DNA of 64,000 bases from Paraburkholderia adhaesiva (GCF_021390575.1 NZ_JAJEJQ010000002.1:1798001-1862000); one strand, 5' to 3'. Shown: positions 9,427 to 19,392, numbered from the stretch's first letter. The notes: generated from the letters alone by a model not told the origin. Numbers and translations are program-made.

Positions 9427-10266
9427 TCAAGCCCTCACCGCCCGCGCGGCATTCCTGCCGCGCAACCATTCAAGCGCGAGCAACAGCGAAGTCGAGAACA
9501 CGATAAGGATCGTCGCGAGCGCGGCGATGGTCGGGCTGATGTTCTCGCGAATGCCCGTGAACATCTGGCGCGGCAGCGTCGTCTGGTCGGCGCCCGCGAG
9601 GAACAGCGTCACCACCACTTCATCGAACGACGTCGCGAACGCAAACAGCGCGCCCGAAATCACGCCCGGCGCGATCACGGGGAGCGTAATGCGGAAGAAT
9701 GTCTTCACCGGATTCGCGCCAAGCGAAAGACTCGCGCGAACGAGATTGTAATTGAAGCCCTGCAGCGTCGCCGCCACCGTGGTCACGACAAACGGCACGC
9801 CGAGCGATGCGTGCGCGAGGATCAGGCCGGTGTACGTATTCGCGAGGCCGAGCGGTGCGAAAAACAGGTACATGCCAACACCGACCACGACGACCGGCAC
9901 GATCATCGGCGAAATGAGGATTGCCATGAGCACCGACTTACCGCGGAAATCGGCCTTCGTGATACCGATTGCGGCCAGCGTGCCGAGCACCGTCGCGACG
10001 ACCGTGGCCGCCGGTCCGACGATGAAGCTGTTCTTCGCGGCGAGGCGCCACTCGCTGGACATCACGAGGTTCTCGTACCAGCGCAGCGACCACCCGGGAA
10101 TCGGATAGACGAGAAAGGTACTCGACGAGAACGACAGCGGCACGATGGCGAGCACCGGCAGCACGAGATAAAGCAGCGTCAGCACGGCAAGGCCGCGCAG
10201 CACGAAGTACCACACGCGCTCGATACCCGAGGTATGCGGCGCAAAAAAGGGCTTGGCGAATTTCAT
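9427..10266 (-). CDS. ABC transporter permease, PotC/PotI-like
   Basis: 279 residues with about six membrane helices. The binding-protein-dependent permease motif is visible near residues 190-225 (SLGANPVKTFFRITLPVIAPG), the EAA-like loop that docks on the ATPase. FSSSTFLVYPIPGWSLRWYEN after helix 1 is typical of PotC-type polyamine permeases. It is the last gene of a four-gene minus-strand operon (ATPase, binding protein, PotB-like permease, this gene) and lies 22 bp after its partner. Family membership is clear; polyamine, GABA or related cation as substrate is inferred. Confidence 0.9.
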   Translation of the reverse strand: MKFAKPFFAPHTSGIERVWYFVLRGLAVLTLLYLVLPVLAIVPLSFSSSTFLVYPIPGWSLRWYENLVMSSEWRLAAKNSFIVGPAATVVATVLGTLAAIGITKADFRGKSVLMAILISPMIVPVVVVGVGMYLFFAPLGLANTYTGLILAHASLGVPFVVTTVAATLQGFNYNLVRASLSLGANPVKTFFRITLPVIAPGVISGALFAFATSFDEVVVTLFLAGADQTTLPRQMFTGIRENISPTIAALATILIVFSTSLLLALEWLRGRNAARAVRA

Positions 10267-10288
10267 CGAATGGATCTCCGCGACGGCA

Positions 10289-11575
10289 TCAGCCGAGGCT
10301 CAGTTGCGTGCGCGTGAGGCGCCCGTAGATGAAGTACAGCACCGTCGTCGCCGCGAGCAGCAGCGCGCCGAGCGCACAGGCCATGCCCCAGTTGATCGAG
10401 ATATTCGTGAAGTACGCCACGTAATAACTCACCATCTGGTCGCCAGGACCGCCGAGCAGCGCGGGCGTGATGTAGTAGCCGATCGAGAGAATGAACACGA
10501 GCAGCGCGCCTGCGCCCACGCCCGGATACGTCTGCGGCACGTACACGCGCCAGAACGCCGCGAACGGATGGCTGCCGAGCGAGACGGCTGCGCGTTGATA
10601 CGTCGGCGGAATCGACTTCATCACGCTGTAGAGCGGCAGCACCATGAACGGCAGCAGGATGTGCGTCATCGAGATATAGACGCCCACGCGGTTGAACAGC
10701 AGCGCGAGCGGATGCGAAATCAGGCCGGTGCCCATCAGCGCCTTGTTGACGAGGCCCTCGCCTTGCAGGATCACGATCCACGCGGCCACGCGCACGAGGA
10801 TGGACGTCCAGAACGGAATCAGCACGAGGATCATCACGAGATTCGCGCGGCGCTCGGAGAGCGTCGAGATCCAGTAGGCGAGCGGGTAGCCGAGCAACAG
10901 CGCGAATAGCGTCACGAACACGCTGATCGTGAACGTGCGGCCGAATACGTCGAGGTAGATCTGGTGGTCGGGATCGGCGGCGATGATGTTGCCGAACGCA
11001 TCCTGACGATGGTCGAGCGCCGCCAGCAGATAAAACGGCGAAATGCGCGAGCTATTCTTCGCGATAGCCTGCCAGTAACTCACGTCGTCCCAGCGGTCGT
11101 CGAGTTCGACGAGCTTCGCGCGCGTTTGCGCGGGCGTCAGCGTGAGCGGATGGCCGTCGTCGTCCGAGAGCGGCATGGCGTGCGCGGTCTTCGCAACGAG
11201 CGAACGAAAGCCGGGAATTTCAACGTTCAGGCGGCGTGCGAGCGCACCCATCGCTTCGCCATCCTGGATCGCCGTGAGATCCTGCGTGAGCGCCGTGAAA
11301 GCCGCATCGGGCGGCGCGCTCTTACGGTCCCAGCCGCGCAGCGCCGTGATGGTCTGAGGCAGCGCCGTCGCCACTTCGGGGTTCTGCACCGCGCGCGTGA
11401 GCAGCGCGGCGATCGGCACGACGAAAATCAGCAGCAGAAAAATCGCCAGCGGCGCGATCAGCATCAGCGCCATCGTGCGTTTTTTCGCCTGTGCCACGCG
11501 CAATTCGCGCTTTAGCCGGGCCGTCGATTCGCTGCCGGTGTCGGCAACGGGGGTCACGGTGGTCATCGTTGTCAC
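10289..11575 (-). CDS. ABC transporter permease, PotB/PotH-like, with large insertion
   Basis: About 428 residues. I prefer the GTG at 11575, which has AGGAG seven bases upstream; an ATG at 11566 and an upstream one at 11593 are alternatives. The first membrane helix (LMLIAPLAIFLLLIFVVPI) is followed by about 150 mostly soluble residues before the remaining helices, making it much longer than a standard PotB (about 285). The insertion should face the periplasm. The docking loop is in AVSLGSHPFAAFWRVYVPQT. It pairs with the permease at 9427 and serves the binding protein encoded just upstream. Confidence 0.9.
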   Translation of the reverse strand: MTTMTTVTPVADTGSESTARLKRELRVAQAKKRTMALMLIAPLAIFLLLIFVVPIAALLTRAVQNPEVATALPQTITALRGWDRKSAPPDAAFTALTQDLTAIQDGEAMGALARRLNVEIPGFRSLVAKTAHAMPLSDDDGHPLTLTPAQTRAKLVELDDRWDDVSYWQAIAKNSSRISPFYLLAALDHRQDAFGNIIAADPDHQIYLDVFGRTFTISVFVTLFALLLGYPLAYWISTLSERRANLVMILVLIPFWTSILVRVAAWIVILQGEGLVNKALMGTGLISHPLALLFNRVGVYISMTHILLPFMVLPLYSVMKSIPPTYQRAAVSLGSHPFAAFWRVYVPQTYPGVGAGALLVFILSIGYYITPALLGGPGDQMVSYYVAYFTNISINWGMACALGALLLAATTVLYFIYGRLTRTQLSLG

Positions 11576-11682
11576 AGCCTGTCTCCTACCCATACAACAG
11601 GCCGCGCACGGTGCTACGCATCACGCGCGCGGCCTCTCCTCCGTTCATTCATGCAGGCACGAGCCTGCGTGAATGCGCTCGC

Positions 11683-12726
11683 TTACTTCGCGGCCCACGA
11701 AGCGAAGCGCTGTTCCAGCTCGTCGCCGTGGTCGGTCCAAAATGCGAGATTCTGTTGAACCGCGTTCTTGGCGTTCGCGGGCGAGTTCGGCAGGTCCTCA
11801 AGCGTCTTCGCGTCGAGCGACTTGATCGCAACCTGGTTCACCGGACCGTAGGCGATGTGCTGCGAGTAGCTCTGCTGCGGCTTCGACGAGATCGTGTACG
11901 CGATGTACTGCTCGGCCAGCGCCTTGTTCGGCGAGCCCTTCGGAATCGCCCAGTAGTCGAGGTCATAGATGCTGCCGTTCCAGACCACCTTCAGGTTCTT
12001 GCCTTCGCGACGCGCGGCGTCGATGCGGCCGTTGTACACGGTCGACATCACGACGTCACCCGCAACGAGGAACTGCGGCGGCTGTGCGCCGGCTTCCCAC
12101 CACTGGATGTTCGGCTTCAGCTCGTCGAGCTTCTTGAACGCGCGGTCCTGGCCTTCCTTCGTCGCGAGCACCTTGTAGACGTCCTTCGGCGCGACGCCGT
12201 CGGCCATCAGCGCGAATTCCAGGTTGTACTCAGCGCCCTTGCGCATGCCGCGCTTGCCCGGGAATTTCTTCACGTCCCAGAAATCGGCCCAGCCCGTCGG
12301 TGCGGTCTTGAGCTTGTCGGCGTTATAGGCCAGCGCCGTCGACCAGACGAAAATGCCAGCGCCGCAGGGCTGCTGCGCAGCCTTCATGATGTCGGCCTTG
12401 TTGCCGAGCTTCGACCAGTCGAGCTTCTCGTAGGTGCCTTCGTCGCAGCCGCGCGCGATGTCGCCGGTTTCGACTTCAACCACGTCCCAGTTGACGTGCT
12501 TGGCTTCGACCATGGCCTTCACCTTGGCCTGCTCGCCGTTGTATTCCACAGCCGTGATCTTGTTGCCGGTTTGCGTCTGGAACGGGCCGTTGAACGCCGC
12601 CTTTTGTGCATCACCGTTTGCGCCGCCGAAGTTCACGACGGTCAGTTCCGCAGCGTGCGCCGCGCCGAGCGAGAGTGCGAGCGCGGCCGCGACCGCTGCA
12701 ACGCGCATGTTGCCGATCTTCTTCAT
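11683..12726 (-). CDS. Periplasmic substrate-binding protein, PotD/YdcS-like
   Basis: 347 residues from the ATG at 12726, giving a clean Sec signal peptide (MKKIGNMRVAAVAAALALS, cut after AHA). The mature part starts ELTVVNFGGANGDAQ, a family 1 extracellular solute-binding protein fold. Acidic and aromatic residues such as VVEVETGDIARGC and WEAGAQPP occupy the positions expected to contact an amine in PotD-like proteins. Encoded between the ATPase and permease genes of one operon. Substrate assignment to polyamine, GABA or agmatine is inferred from family and from the adjacent MocR regulator. Confidence 0.88.
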   Translation of the reverse strand: MKKIGNMRVAAVAAALALSLGAAHAAELTVVNFGGANGDAQKAAFNGPFQTQTGNKITAVEYNGEQAKVKAMVEAKHVNWDVVEVETGDIARGCDEGTYEKLDWSKLGNKADIMKAAQQPCGAGIFVWSTALAYNADKLKTAPTGWADFWDVKKFPGKRGMRKGAEYNLEFALMADGVAPKDVYKVLATKEGQDRAFKKLDELKPNIQWWEAGAQPPQFLVAGDVVMSTVYNGRIDAARREGKNLKVVWNGSIYDLDYWAIPKGSPNKALAEQYIAYTISSKPQQSYSQHIAYGPVNQVAIKSLDAKTLEDLPNSPANAKNAVQQNLAFWTDHGDELEQRFASWAAK

Positions 12727-12817
12727 GGTTAAGTCTCTTCTCCAAGGTGGTGTTTTATCCCGGGCTTTGCGCCCGGTCTTCCCAACGACTACAGACAGAC
12801 CCGAGCGGATTACCCGC

Positions 12818-13912
12818 TCAGGCGAACACGCGCAGATGCTCCGGCGCGAATTCGAGCGCGACCGGCTGGCCGGGCGCAAAGCCTTCAAGCGCTTCAGTGC
12901 CGAGCGGCACCTTCACGAAACACTCGTCCTGGTGCGGCAGACCGCAGCGCATGCGCACGTGGTCGCCGAAATAGATGAGCCCGCGCGCCTCACCGGCGAT
13001 CGCGTTCACGCCTGCGCGCGCCGAGCCATTCGCGGCGAGCCTCATGCGCTCGGGTCGAATGCAGGCAACGGCCCCGTCCCCGGCCTTCGCACCCGCGACG
13101 TTGCGGCCCGTGAGACGCGTGCCGTCGGCAAGTTCGAACTGGCAGAACTCGCCGTCAACGGCGGAGATGGTGCCGCGCAGGCGGTTGCTGTCGCCGATGA
13201 AGTTCGCGACGAACGCATTGCACGGGGATTCGTAGAGGGAGTCGACCGTATCGAGCTGCTGGACGATGCCCTTGTCGAACACGGCGACGCGGTCGGACAT
13301 CGTGAGCGCCTCGCCCTGATCGTGCGTGACGTAGACGAACGTAACGCCGAGCTTCTCGTGCAGCGACTTCAGTTCGTACTGCATATGTTCGCGAAGTTGC
13401 TTGTCGAGTGCGCCAAGCGGCTCGTCCATGAGCACAAGTTTCGGCTGGAACACGAGTGCGCGGGCAAGCGCGATACGCTGTTGCTGGCCGCCCGAAAGCT
13501 GCGCCGGGTAGCGCTTGGCGAAGCCTTCCATGCGGACCATCTTGAGGGCGTCGTTCACGCGCTGTGCACGTTCGGCCTTGGGCACCTTGCGCACGCCGAG
13601 CGGGTACTCGACGTTCTGCTCGACGGTCATATGCGGGAAGAGCGCATAGTTCTGGAACACCATGCCGATATCGCGCTTGTGCGGCGGCACGTTGTTGAGC
13701 AGTTTTCCGTCGAGGCGGATTTCGCCGCCGGTGGGAAACTCGAAGCCCGCGAGCATCATCAGGCAGGTGGTCTTGCCCGAGCCGGACGGTCCGAGCAGAG
13801 TCAAAAACTCTCCCTGGTAAATATCGAGGTCGAGTTGCTTCACCACCAGGGTTTCGCCGTCGTACGTCTTGCGCACGCCGCGAAAGCTGACGATCACATC
13901 GGAATTCTTCAT
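12818..13912 (-). CDS. ABC transporter ATPase, PotA-like
   Basis: 364 residues; start at 13912 (MKNSDVIVSF) with GGAG eight bases upstream. Walker A GPSGSGKTTC, Q-loop VFQNYALFPH, signature LSGGQQQRIALARAL, Walker B KLVLMDEPLGALD, H-loop THDQGEAL. The C-terminal 110 residues form a TOBE_2 domain, as in PotA, MalK and UgpC. It is the promoter-proximal gene of the operon, so the binding protein comes second. The divergent MocR gene starts 187 bp away on the other strand. Confidence 0.92.
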   Translation of the reverse strand: MKNSDVIVSFRGVRKTYDGETLVVKQLDLDIYQGEFLTLLGPSGSGKTTCLMMLAGFEFPTGGEIRLDGKLLNNVPPHKRDIGMVFQNYALFPHMTVEQNVEYPLGVRKVPKAERAQRVNDALKMVRMEGFAKRYPAQLSGGQQQRIALARALVFQPKLVLMDEPLGALDKQLREHMQYELKSLHEKLGVTFVYVTHDQGEALTMSDRVAVFDKGIVQQLDTVDSLYESPCNAFVANFIGDSNRLRGTISAVDGEFCQFELADGTRLTGRNVAGAKAGDGAVACIRPERMRLAANGSARAGVNAIAGEARGLIYFGDHVRMRCGLPHQDECFVKVPLGTEALEGFAPGQPVALEFAPEHLRVFA

Positions 13913-14000
13913 CGCCCAGTCTCCATCCTTGTATCTGTTCTCACGAGTCGGCGGCCCCTTTCGGGCCACCCTCGGCGATCCGGCGCGATTAAATATGCTT

Positions 14001-14091
14001 TATGGGGCATTAACCGGATCTGACATCGCGATTACTATAGACGCTTCCGGCTCTATCCTATGGAGCCATTTCATAATTATTGATGGAACCA
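14001..14091. promoter_or_regulatory. Candidate MocR operator repeats
   Basis: Between the divergent ABC operon and the MocR gene, TATGGGGCATT (14001-14011) recurs as TATGGAGCCATT (14059-14070) and, weaker, as ATGGAACCA (14083-14091). The first two are 58 bp apart, about five and a half helical turns. MocR regulators such as GabR and PdxR bind direct repeats in the shared promoter region, so these are good operator candidates. Confidence 0.45.
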
Positions 14092-14098
14092 CTTGGGC

Positions 14099-15625
14099 AT
14101 GGAGATCCTGTCTGAATGGCTTTCGGCGCAGCTCGAGCAGGAGAGCGCCGAACCCGTATACCGCCAGTTGCTGCACCTCATGCAGCAGGCCATCCTCACC
14201 GGCCGGCTCGCGCCGGGGACGAAGCTGCCCAGTTCGCGCTCGCTCGCGGGCGACCTCCACGTCGCGCGCAACACGGTGCTGCACGTCTATGACCAGTTGA
14301 GCGCGGAAGGCTATGTGCTCTCGACCACGGGAAGTGGCACCTATGTCGCCGACACGCGCCCCGATTCCGCCGCCGTGAGCCTGCCTCCGCTCGACGGCGC
14401 GGACCCGGCGGCCGAGACGACGGCGGCCGCCTCGCCGCGGGGCGACATGTCGTCGCGGGGCCAGCGGCTCATCGACCAGGCCGGGGTATCGGCCAAACAA
14501 TGGGGCGCGTTCATGCCGGGCGTGCCCGATGTCGCCGAATTTCCGGCGCGCACGTGGAGCCGCCTGCAATCGCGGCTGTGGCGGTCGGCGAGCCACGGCC
14601 TGCTTACCTACGCGCCCGGAGGCGGCTACCGGCCGCTGCGCCGCGCGTTGTCGGACTACCTGCGGGTCGCACGTTCGGTGCGCTGCACGCCCGACCAGAT
14701 CATCATCACGACCGGCATCCACCAGTCGATCGATCTCACCGTGCGCCTGCTCGCCGACGTCGGCGAACGCGCGTGGGTCGAAGAGCCGTGCTACTGGGGT
14801 GCGCGCAGCGTGCTGCAATCGTCGGGGCTCAAGCTCACGCCGATCCCGATCGATGACGAAGGACTGAACCCCAGCGAAGCGGACCTGCGCGATCCGCCGC
14901 GTATCGCGCTCGTCACGCCATCGCACCAATATCCGCTCGGCATGGTGATGAGCCTCGCGCGCCGGCGCACGCTGCTCGAATACGCACGCCAGCACAAGGT
15001 GTGGATCATTGAGGATGACTACGACAGCGAATTCCGCTACGGCAGCCGCCCGCTCGCGTCCCTGCAGGGCCTCGACGACGCGAACCAGGTGATCTACGTG
15101 GGGAGTCTCGGCAAGCTGTTGTTTCCGGGGCTGCGCATTGGCTACATGGTCGTGCCCGAGCGGCTCGCGCCCATTTTCCGCACGGGCGTCGCCGAGCTTT
15201 ACCGCGAAGGGCAGCTCATGCAGCAGGCCGTGCTCGCGGAATTCATCATGGACGGCTATCTCACCTCGCACGTACGCCGCATGCGCACGCTGTACGGCGA
15301 ACGCCGCCAGCTATTGATCGACGCCGTGACGCGCCATTTCGGCGATGCCCTGCCCGTGATGGGTGAAGAAGCCGGTCTGCATTTCGTGCTCGGTCTGCCC
15401 GAGCACGCCGACGACCGTGCAGTAACGGCGGCCGCCCTCGACGCTGGCGTGATCGTGCGTCCGCTCACGGGGTACTACAACGGCGAGCAGAAGCGCCAGG
15501 GTCTGTTGACGGGCTATGCCTGCGTGCCGCATGAAGAGATCGAACCGGCCTTCGCGACGCTCGCGCGCGTGATCGAAGAGCAGGTGTTCGCGCGCGCGCC
15601 GCACGCGAAGCGGCGCGCCGCGTGA
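14099..15625 (+). CDS. MocR/GabR/PdxR-type PLP-dependent regulator
   Basis: 508 residues from the ATG at 14099; a TTG two codons earlier is possible. The N-terminal GntR winged helix (about 1-80) has PVYRQLLHLMQQAILTGRL and KLPSSRSLAGDLHVARNTV. A linker leads to a fold-type I aminotransferase-like domain (about 130-500); IIEDDYDSEFRY holds the Asp and Tyr that contact PLP, and GSLGKLLFPGLRIGY holds the Lys expected to form the Schiff base. It is divergent from the PotABCD-like operon, which fits control of GABA, polyamine or vitamin B6-linked uptake. Effector not determinable here. Confidence 0.93.
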   Translation: MEILSEWLSAQLEQESAEPVYRQLLHLMQQAILTGRLAPGTKLPSSRSLAGDLHVARNTVLHVYDQLSAEGYVLSTTGSGTYVADTRPDSAAVSLPPLDGADPAAETTAAASPRGDMSSRGQRLIDQAGVSAKQWGAFMPGVPDVAEFPARTWSRLQSRLWRSASHGLLTYAPGGGYRPLRRALSDYLRVARSVRCTPDQIIITTGIHQSIDLTVRLLADVGERAWVEEPCYWGARSVLQSSGLKLTPIPIDDEGLNPSEADLRDPPRIALVTPSHQYPLGMVMSLARRRTLLEYARQHKVWIIEDDYDSEFRYGSRPLASLQGLDDANQVIYVGSLGKLLFPGLRIGYMVVPERLAPIFRTGVAELYREGQLMQQAVLAEFIMDGYLTSHVRRMRTLYGERRQLLIDAVTRHFGDALPVMGEEAGLHFVLGLPEHADDRAVTAAALDAGVIVRPLTGYYNGEQKRQGLLTGYACVPHEEIEPAFATLARVIEEQVFARAPHAKRRAA

Positions 15626-15660
15626 GGTATGCAGCATGACGCGGCACCTCGCCATGCGCG

Positions 15661-18600
15661 TTACTTGAGCCCGAAGTCGACGCGCGTGGTGGCGCCCTTG
15701 TCGTCGATCCCCTTCGCGTCGAGCTTCGGCGCGACGACGAACACGCGGCCCGCATCGACCTTGCCCTCCAGGTACTGCTGCACCGCCTGCGCGCGCTTCT
15801 GCGCGAGGTCGCGCAAGGCGGCATCGTCGACGGGTGCGTGATCGGCGAGTGCCTGCTTCATGTCGTCGTCGGGCAGCGTCTTCGTCAGGCCGATCATGTT
15901 GCGCGGCTTCTTGAAATCCGCCGACTTGTACGCCTTTTCCAGGTACTTGCTGTACTCCTTGTCGTCGACTGTCACTTGCGACGTGTCCACGCTCTCGCCC
16001 TTGCCCGCCGTGTCCTTCACCTTCTGCAGGCGCACCTGGTTATCGACATACGCGGTGCGCAGCGCCGGCGTATCGACCGCCGGGTCGACGCGGCCGATCA
16101 GGTCGATCTTGATCGACGGCTTGTCGGTGAGCGCCTTGATGATCATGTCGAGCTTCTTGATATCCGCATCGCTGAGCGTGGCCTTGCCGGCCTCGAACTC
16201 GACGTAGCCGAGATCCTCGCCGCCACCGCCAAAGGCATTCGCCAGCAGCGTGAACGGCGCCGTCACAGCCTTCTCGATCAGGTGCAACACCGCCGTCCAG
16301 ATCAGGCTGCCGAGGCTGAACTCCGGATTCTGGAGCGAGCCCGACACGGGAATGTTCACGTCGATCACACCGTTGTGGTCCTTGAGCAGCGAAATCGCGA
16401 AGCGCACGGGCAGCTTCGTGGCGGTGTCGTTCTCGACGTGATCGCCGAACGTCAACTGGTCGATGTACAGGTGGTTATTCGCCGTCAGCAGATCGTTCGC
16501 CAGCTGGTAGTGCAGATCGACGTTGAGCTTGCCCTTCGTGATCGGGTAGCCCGCGTACTTCGCCGAATACGGCGTGAGGTTCGTGAGTTCGATGCCACGC
16601 GCGCTCGCGGTGATATCGAGCGACGGTTTGTCGATGAGCGGATTCACCGTGCCCTTGATCGCGATCGGGCCATTGGCGGCGAGTTTCGCGGAGATGTCGA
16701 CGGGCGCGGGCGTCGTCGATTGCGTCCCGAACGCGCCTACCGTGCCGTGGATCTGCACGAGGTCGGCGGTGTAGTTCGGCTTGATGAAGTTGTCGGTGTA
16801 GGTCACGCTGCCGTCCTGCAGCACCAGTTGGCCGAAGTGCAGCCTCGTCGGATTTTTCGACGGCTGCGCCGCGGTGACCATGGCCGGCGCCGACGCGCTC
16901 TTCGGTGCGGCGGCCGGCGCGCTCGCTGGCTGCGGCGTAAGCGGCACGGGTTCGCGCCCGCCGCGCGTGGCGGCACTCGTGTCGCGCGTGAGCGACTGCG
17001 CTTCGCCCGTCTGCTGCGCGACCACGTTCTTGAGATTCAGGCGGCCCTGCGAGTCCAGCACGACGCGGCCGTAGAAACCCGCGAACGTCACGCGGCTTGC
17101 ATCGACGTCCGTGCCGTGCGCTTCGTCGTAGTTCGCCTTCAGGTTCGACAGCGCGAGCGAGCGCCAGCCCGCGAACGGGCCCGAGGTGGCCTTGTCGAGC
17201 ATGCGCACGTCGACGAGCGCCGCGTCGCCGCGATAGTTCGCCTTCATCGCCTTGCCCTGCTCCACCGCCAGATCGCCCTTCATGTTGAGCAGCGCGCTCG
17301 CAATCACGGCGTTCAGCTCGCTGCCGAAGTACGGCTCGAACGCGGCCGCGTCGAGCCGGTTCGCGTCGATCTTGAGTGTCGCCTTCAGCGGCGTCGGGTT
17401 CACGTTGCCGTTGAGCGCGAGCGTGCCTTTGCGGTTCAGCGTCGCCTTCAGGTCGATGGGCAGCGCATGGCCGAGGTCGTCGCTGATCTGCTGCACCTTC
17501 AGGTCGAGCGGCGTGATCGCGAGCTTCACGGGCTGCGGCGTGGTGCTGTCCGTGAAGTTGATCGTGCCGTTGTGCAGGTTGAGCACGTCGATCTTGTAGT
17601 GCCAGGCCGGTCCTTCCGCCGTCGCTTTCTGTGCCGCACGGATCGCCGTGCGTTCCTGCGCAACCTCGTGGTGGCCCGCGAGCTCCATGAGGTTGATGGT
17701 GCCGTTCTTCGCGCGCTCGCCGTTCACGACGAGGCCCGTCGCGTCCACCGAAGCGATCTGCGCGGTACGCGCCGTAAGATCGACCTGCGTCACCTTCACG
17801 ACGCCCTGCCCGAGCGCGATGGCGGGCGTCTTCTCGCCGCGCCCCGCAGCTTTCAGCGAGTCGAGATTCAGTGTGCTATCACCGACCTGCACCGCGGCAG
17901 GCGACTTGGACCAGTCGGCGGTCACCATGGAGTCGAGGCCGAGCTTGCCGTCGATAATCTGCGCGGCGGTCAGATTGTCGATGTACGGCTGCAGCGGCAC
18001 GAGCGGCAGGTTTGCCACTTCGATCTTCGCGTCGGCGACCTTGGCGACCATGCCGAACGAGCCCGCGGCTTTCACCGTGCCGCCGTCCTGGGTCGCCATG
18101 GCGAACGTGTATTTCGCGGGCGTCTTCGCCGTGCTCGAGAAATCGCTCAGCGTGGTGTTGACGTCCGTGAACACGGTGTCGACGGGGCGCGACGTGGTTT
18201 CGTCGTGTAAGTGCACTGTGCCGCCGTTGATCGCGAACTGGCGAATCGAGAGGTCGAGCGGTACGGCCTTCGCCGCAGCGGGCTGTGCTGGTGCCGCCGT
18301 AGCCGCCGCACCGCTCGCCGCGTTCGGGCTGCTCGCCAGCTTCTCGACACTCAGCACCCCGTTCTTGTCGCGCGCAATCCAGGCGGTGGGCGCATCGAGG
18401 CGGATTTCGTCGAAGTGAAACGCATTGCTGAACGGCGCCAGCGACGCCGCCGCGACATGCAGGCTGCGCGCGGCGAAGAGCGGCGCGTTGGCTGTGTCTG
18501 CGGTGTCGATGTCGTTCAGGTCGGTGGTGCCCGAGACGTGCAGTTCCGGGTTGTCGCCGGACATCACGAAGGCGAGCTTGAGGTCGGTCGAGAGCTTGCC

Positions 18601-19392
18601 GTTCTTGACCTGCACGGGCAGTTTCGTCGGCGCGTAGGTCAGGAGGCGTGGCACGTCGAGCGAGTCAAGCCGCAGCGAGACCTCGGATTCGCGCGACGTC
18701 GCAAACGGCTTGGTCCGGCCGTCGAACGCGAGCGTGCTGTTGCCGTCGATGCGCGCGCGCAGGAGCGGCTCGACGAAGATATCGGTCTTCGAAGGCAGCG
18801 TTGCGATGAACGGAACGCCGACTGTGATGCGGTCGATCAGGTGCTTTTCGTTGAGCAGACGATCGTCGAAGGTGATCTGGCCGTTTTCGATGCGGATATT
18901 GGAGAGCGAAAACTGCGTCGGCTTGCTGCCGGGTTGCGAAGGCTTCGAGAACTTCTCGATCAGGTCGGTGAAGTTGAAGCGCTGCGCATCGAGCCGCACG
19001 ATCGTGACGCGCGGCGAGTCGAGACGTATCTCGTCGACGATGGGCGCGAGGCGGAAAATCGACGTCCACGATGGCCGTACGACGAGCCGCTCGACATCGA
19101 AGAAATTGCCTTCGCCGCCGCGCTCGCCAATATGGACGCGGTTAGCTTCCAACCGCAGCGTATAAGGATTGAGCGCGACGCTGCCGATGCTGACCGGGCG
19201 ATCCAGTTGCTTGCTGAGTTGCTGGGCGGCAACGTGACGGATGATCGGCGGCGCGGCGAAAAATCCGAGCAGCCCGACGACGATGAGGAAGATCAGCACG
19301 CCGGTCAGGATGTGCCGGGTGCGGGGCGCGCGGGCGACGGCGCGGACCGTCTGCAGCGAAGAATTCAGCGATGTTTTGTCGAGGCTTGCCAT
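15661..19392 (-). CDS. DUF748 family giant membrane-anchored protein
   Basis: 1,243 residues from the ATG at 19392; the frame extends 5' but the added part is not protein-like. One N-terminal membrane helix (ILTGVLIFLIVVGLLGFFA, about 30-50) is followed by a long AsmA-like, beta-rich periplasmic region: repeated pieces such as KATLNRKGTLALNGNVNPTP and DISAKLAANGPIAIKGTVNP occur several times. A Pro/Ala/Ser linker lies near residue 830. The last 150 residues (VEFEAGKATLSDADIKKLD) resemble an OmpA-like cell-wall-binding motif. AsmA-like proteins are linked to lipid transport or outer membrane assembly; a specific role cannot be given. Apparently monocistronic. Confidence 0.85.
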   Translation of the reverse strand: MASLDKTSLNSSLQTVRAVARAPRTRHILTGVLIFLIVVGLLGFFAAPPIIRHVAAQQLSKQLDRPVSIGSVALNPYTLRLEANRVHIGERGGEGNFFDVERLVVRPSWTSIFRLAPIVDEIRLDSPRVTIVRLDAQRFNFTDLIEKFSKPSQPGSKPTQFSLSNIRIENGQITFDDRLLNEKHLIDRITVGVPFIATLPSKTDIFVEPLLRARIDGNSTLAFDGRTKPFATSRESEVSLRLDSLDVPRLLTYAPTKLPVQVKNGKLSTDLKLAFVMSGDNPELHVSGTTDLNDIDTADTANAPLFAARSLHVAAASLAPFSNAFHFDEIRLDAPTAWIARDKNGVLSVEKLASSPNAASGAAATAAPAQPAAAKAVPLDLSIRQFAINGGTVHLHDETTSRPVDTVFTDVNTTLSDFSSTAKTPAKYTFAMATQDGGTVKAAGSFGMVAKVADAKIEVANLPLVPLQPYIDNLTAAQIIDGKLGLDSMVTADWSKSPAAVQVGDSTLNLDSLKAAGRGEKTPAIALGQGVVKVTQVDLTARTAQIASVDATGLVVNGERAKNGTINLMELAGHHEVAQERTAIRAAQKATAEGPAWHYKIDVLNLHNGTINFTDSTTPQPVKLAITPLDLKVQQISDDLGHALPIDLKATLNRKGTLALNGNVNPTPLKATLKIDANRLDAAAFEPYFGSELNAVIASALLNMKGDLAVEQGKAMKANYRGDAALVDVRMLDKATSGPFAGWRSLALSNLKANYDEAHGTDVDASRVTFAGFYGRVVLDSQGRLNLKNVVAQQTGEAQSLTRDTSAATRGGREPVPLTPQPASAPAAAPKSASAPAMVTAAQPSKNPTRLHFGQLVLQDGSVTYTDNFIKPNYTADLVQIHGTVGAFGTQSTTPAPVDISAKLAANGPIAIKGTVNPLIDKPSLDITASARGIELTNLTPYSAKYAGYPITKGKLNVDLHYQLANDLLTANNHLYIDQLTFGDHVENDTATKLPVRFAISLLKDHNGVIDVNIPVSGSLQNPEFSLGSLIWTAVLHLIEKAVTAPFTLLANAFGGGGEDLGYVEFEAGKATLSDADIKKLDMIIKALTDKPSIKIDLIGRVDPAVDTPALRTAYVDNQVRLQKVKDTAGKGESVDTSQVTVDDKEYSKYLEKAYKSADFKKPRNMIGLTKTLPDDDMKQALADHAPVDDAALRDLAQKRAQAVQQYLEGKVDAGRVFVVAPKLDAKGIDDKGATTRVDFGLK

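Noticed and set aside
15838..18210. A 790-codon plus-strand open frame antisense to the DUF748 gene
   Set aside because: It is the mirror frame of a high-GC gene; the product is Arg/Val/His-rich with no domain, and the minus-strand protein is clearly real.
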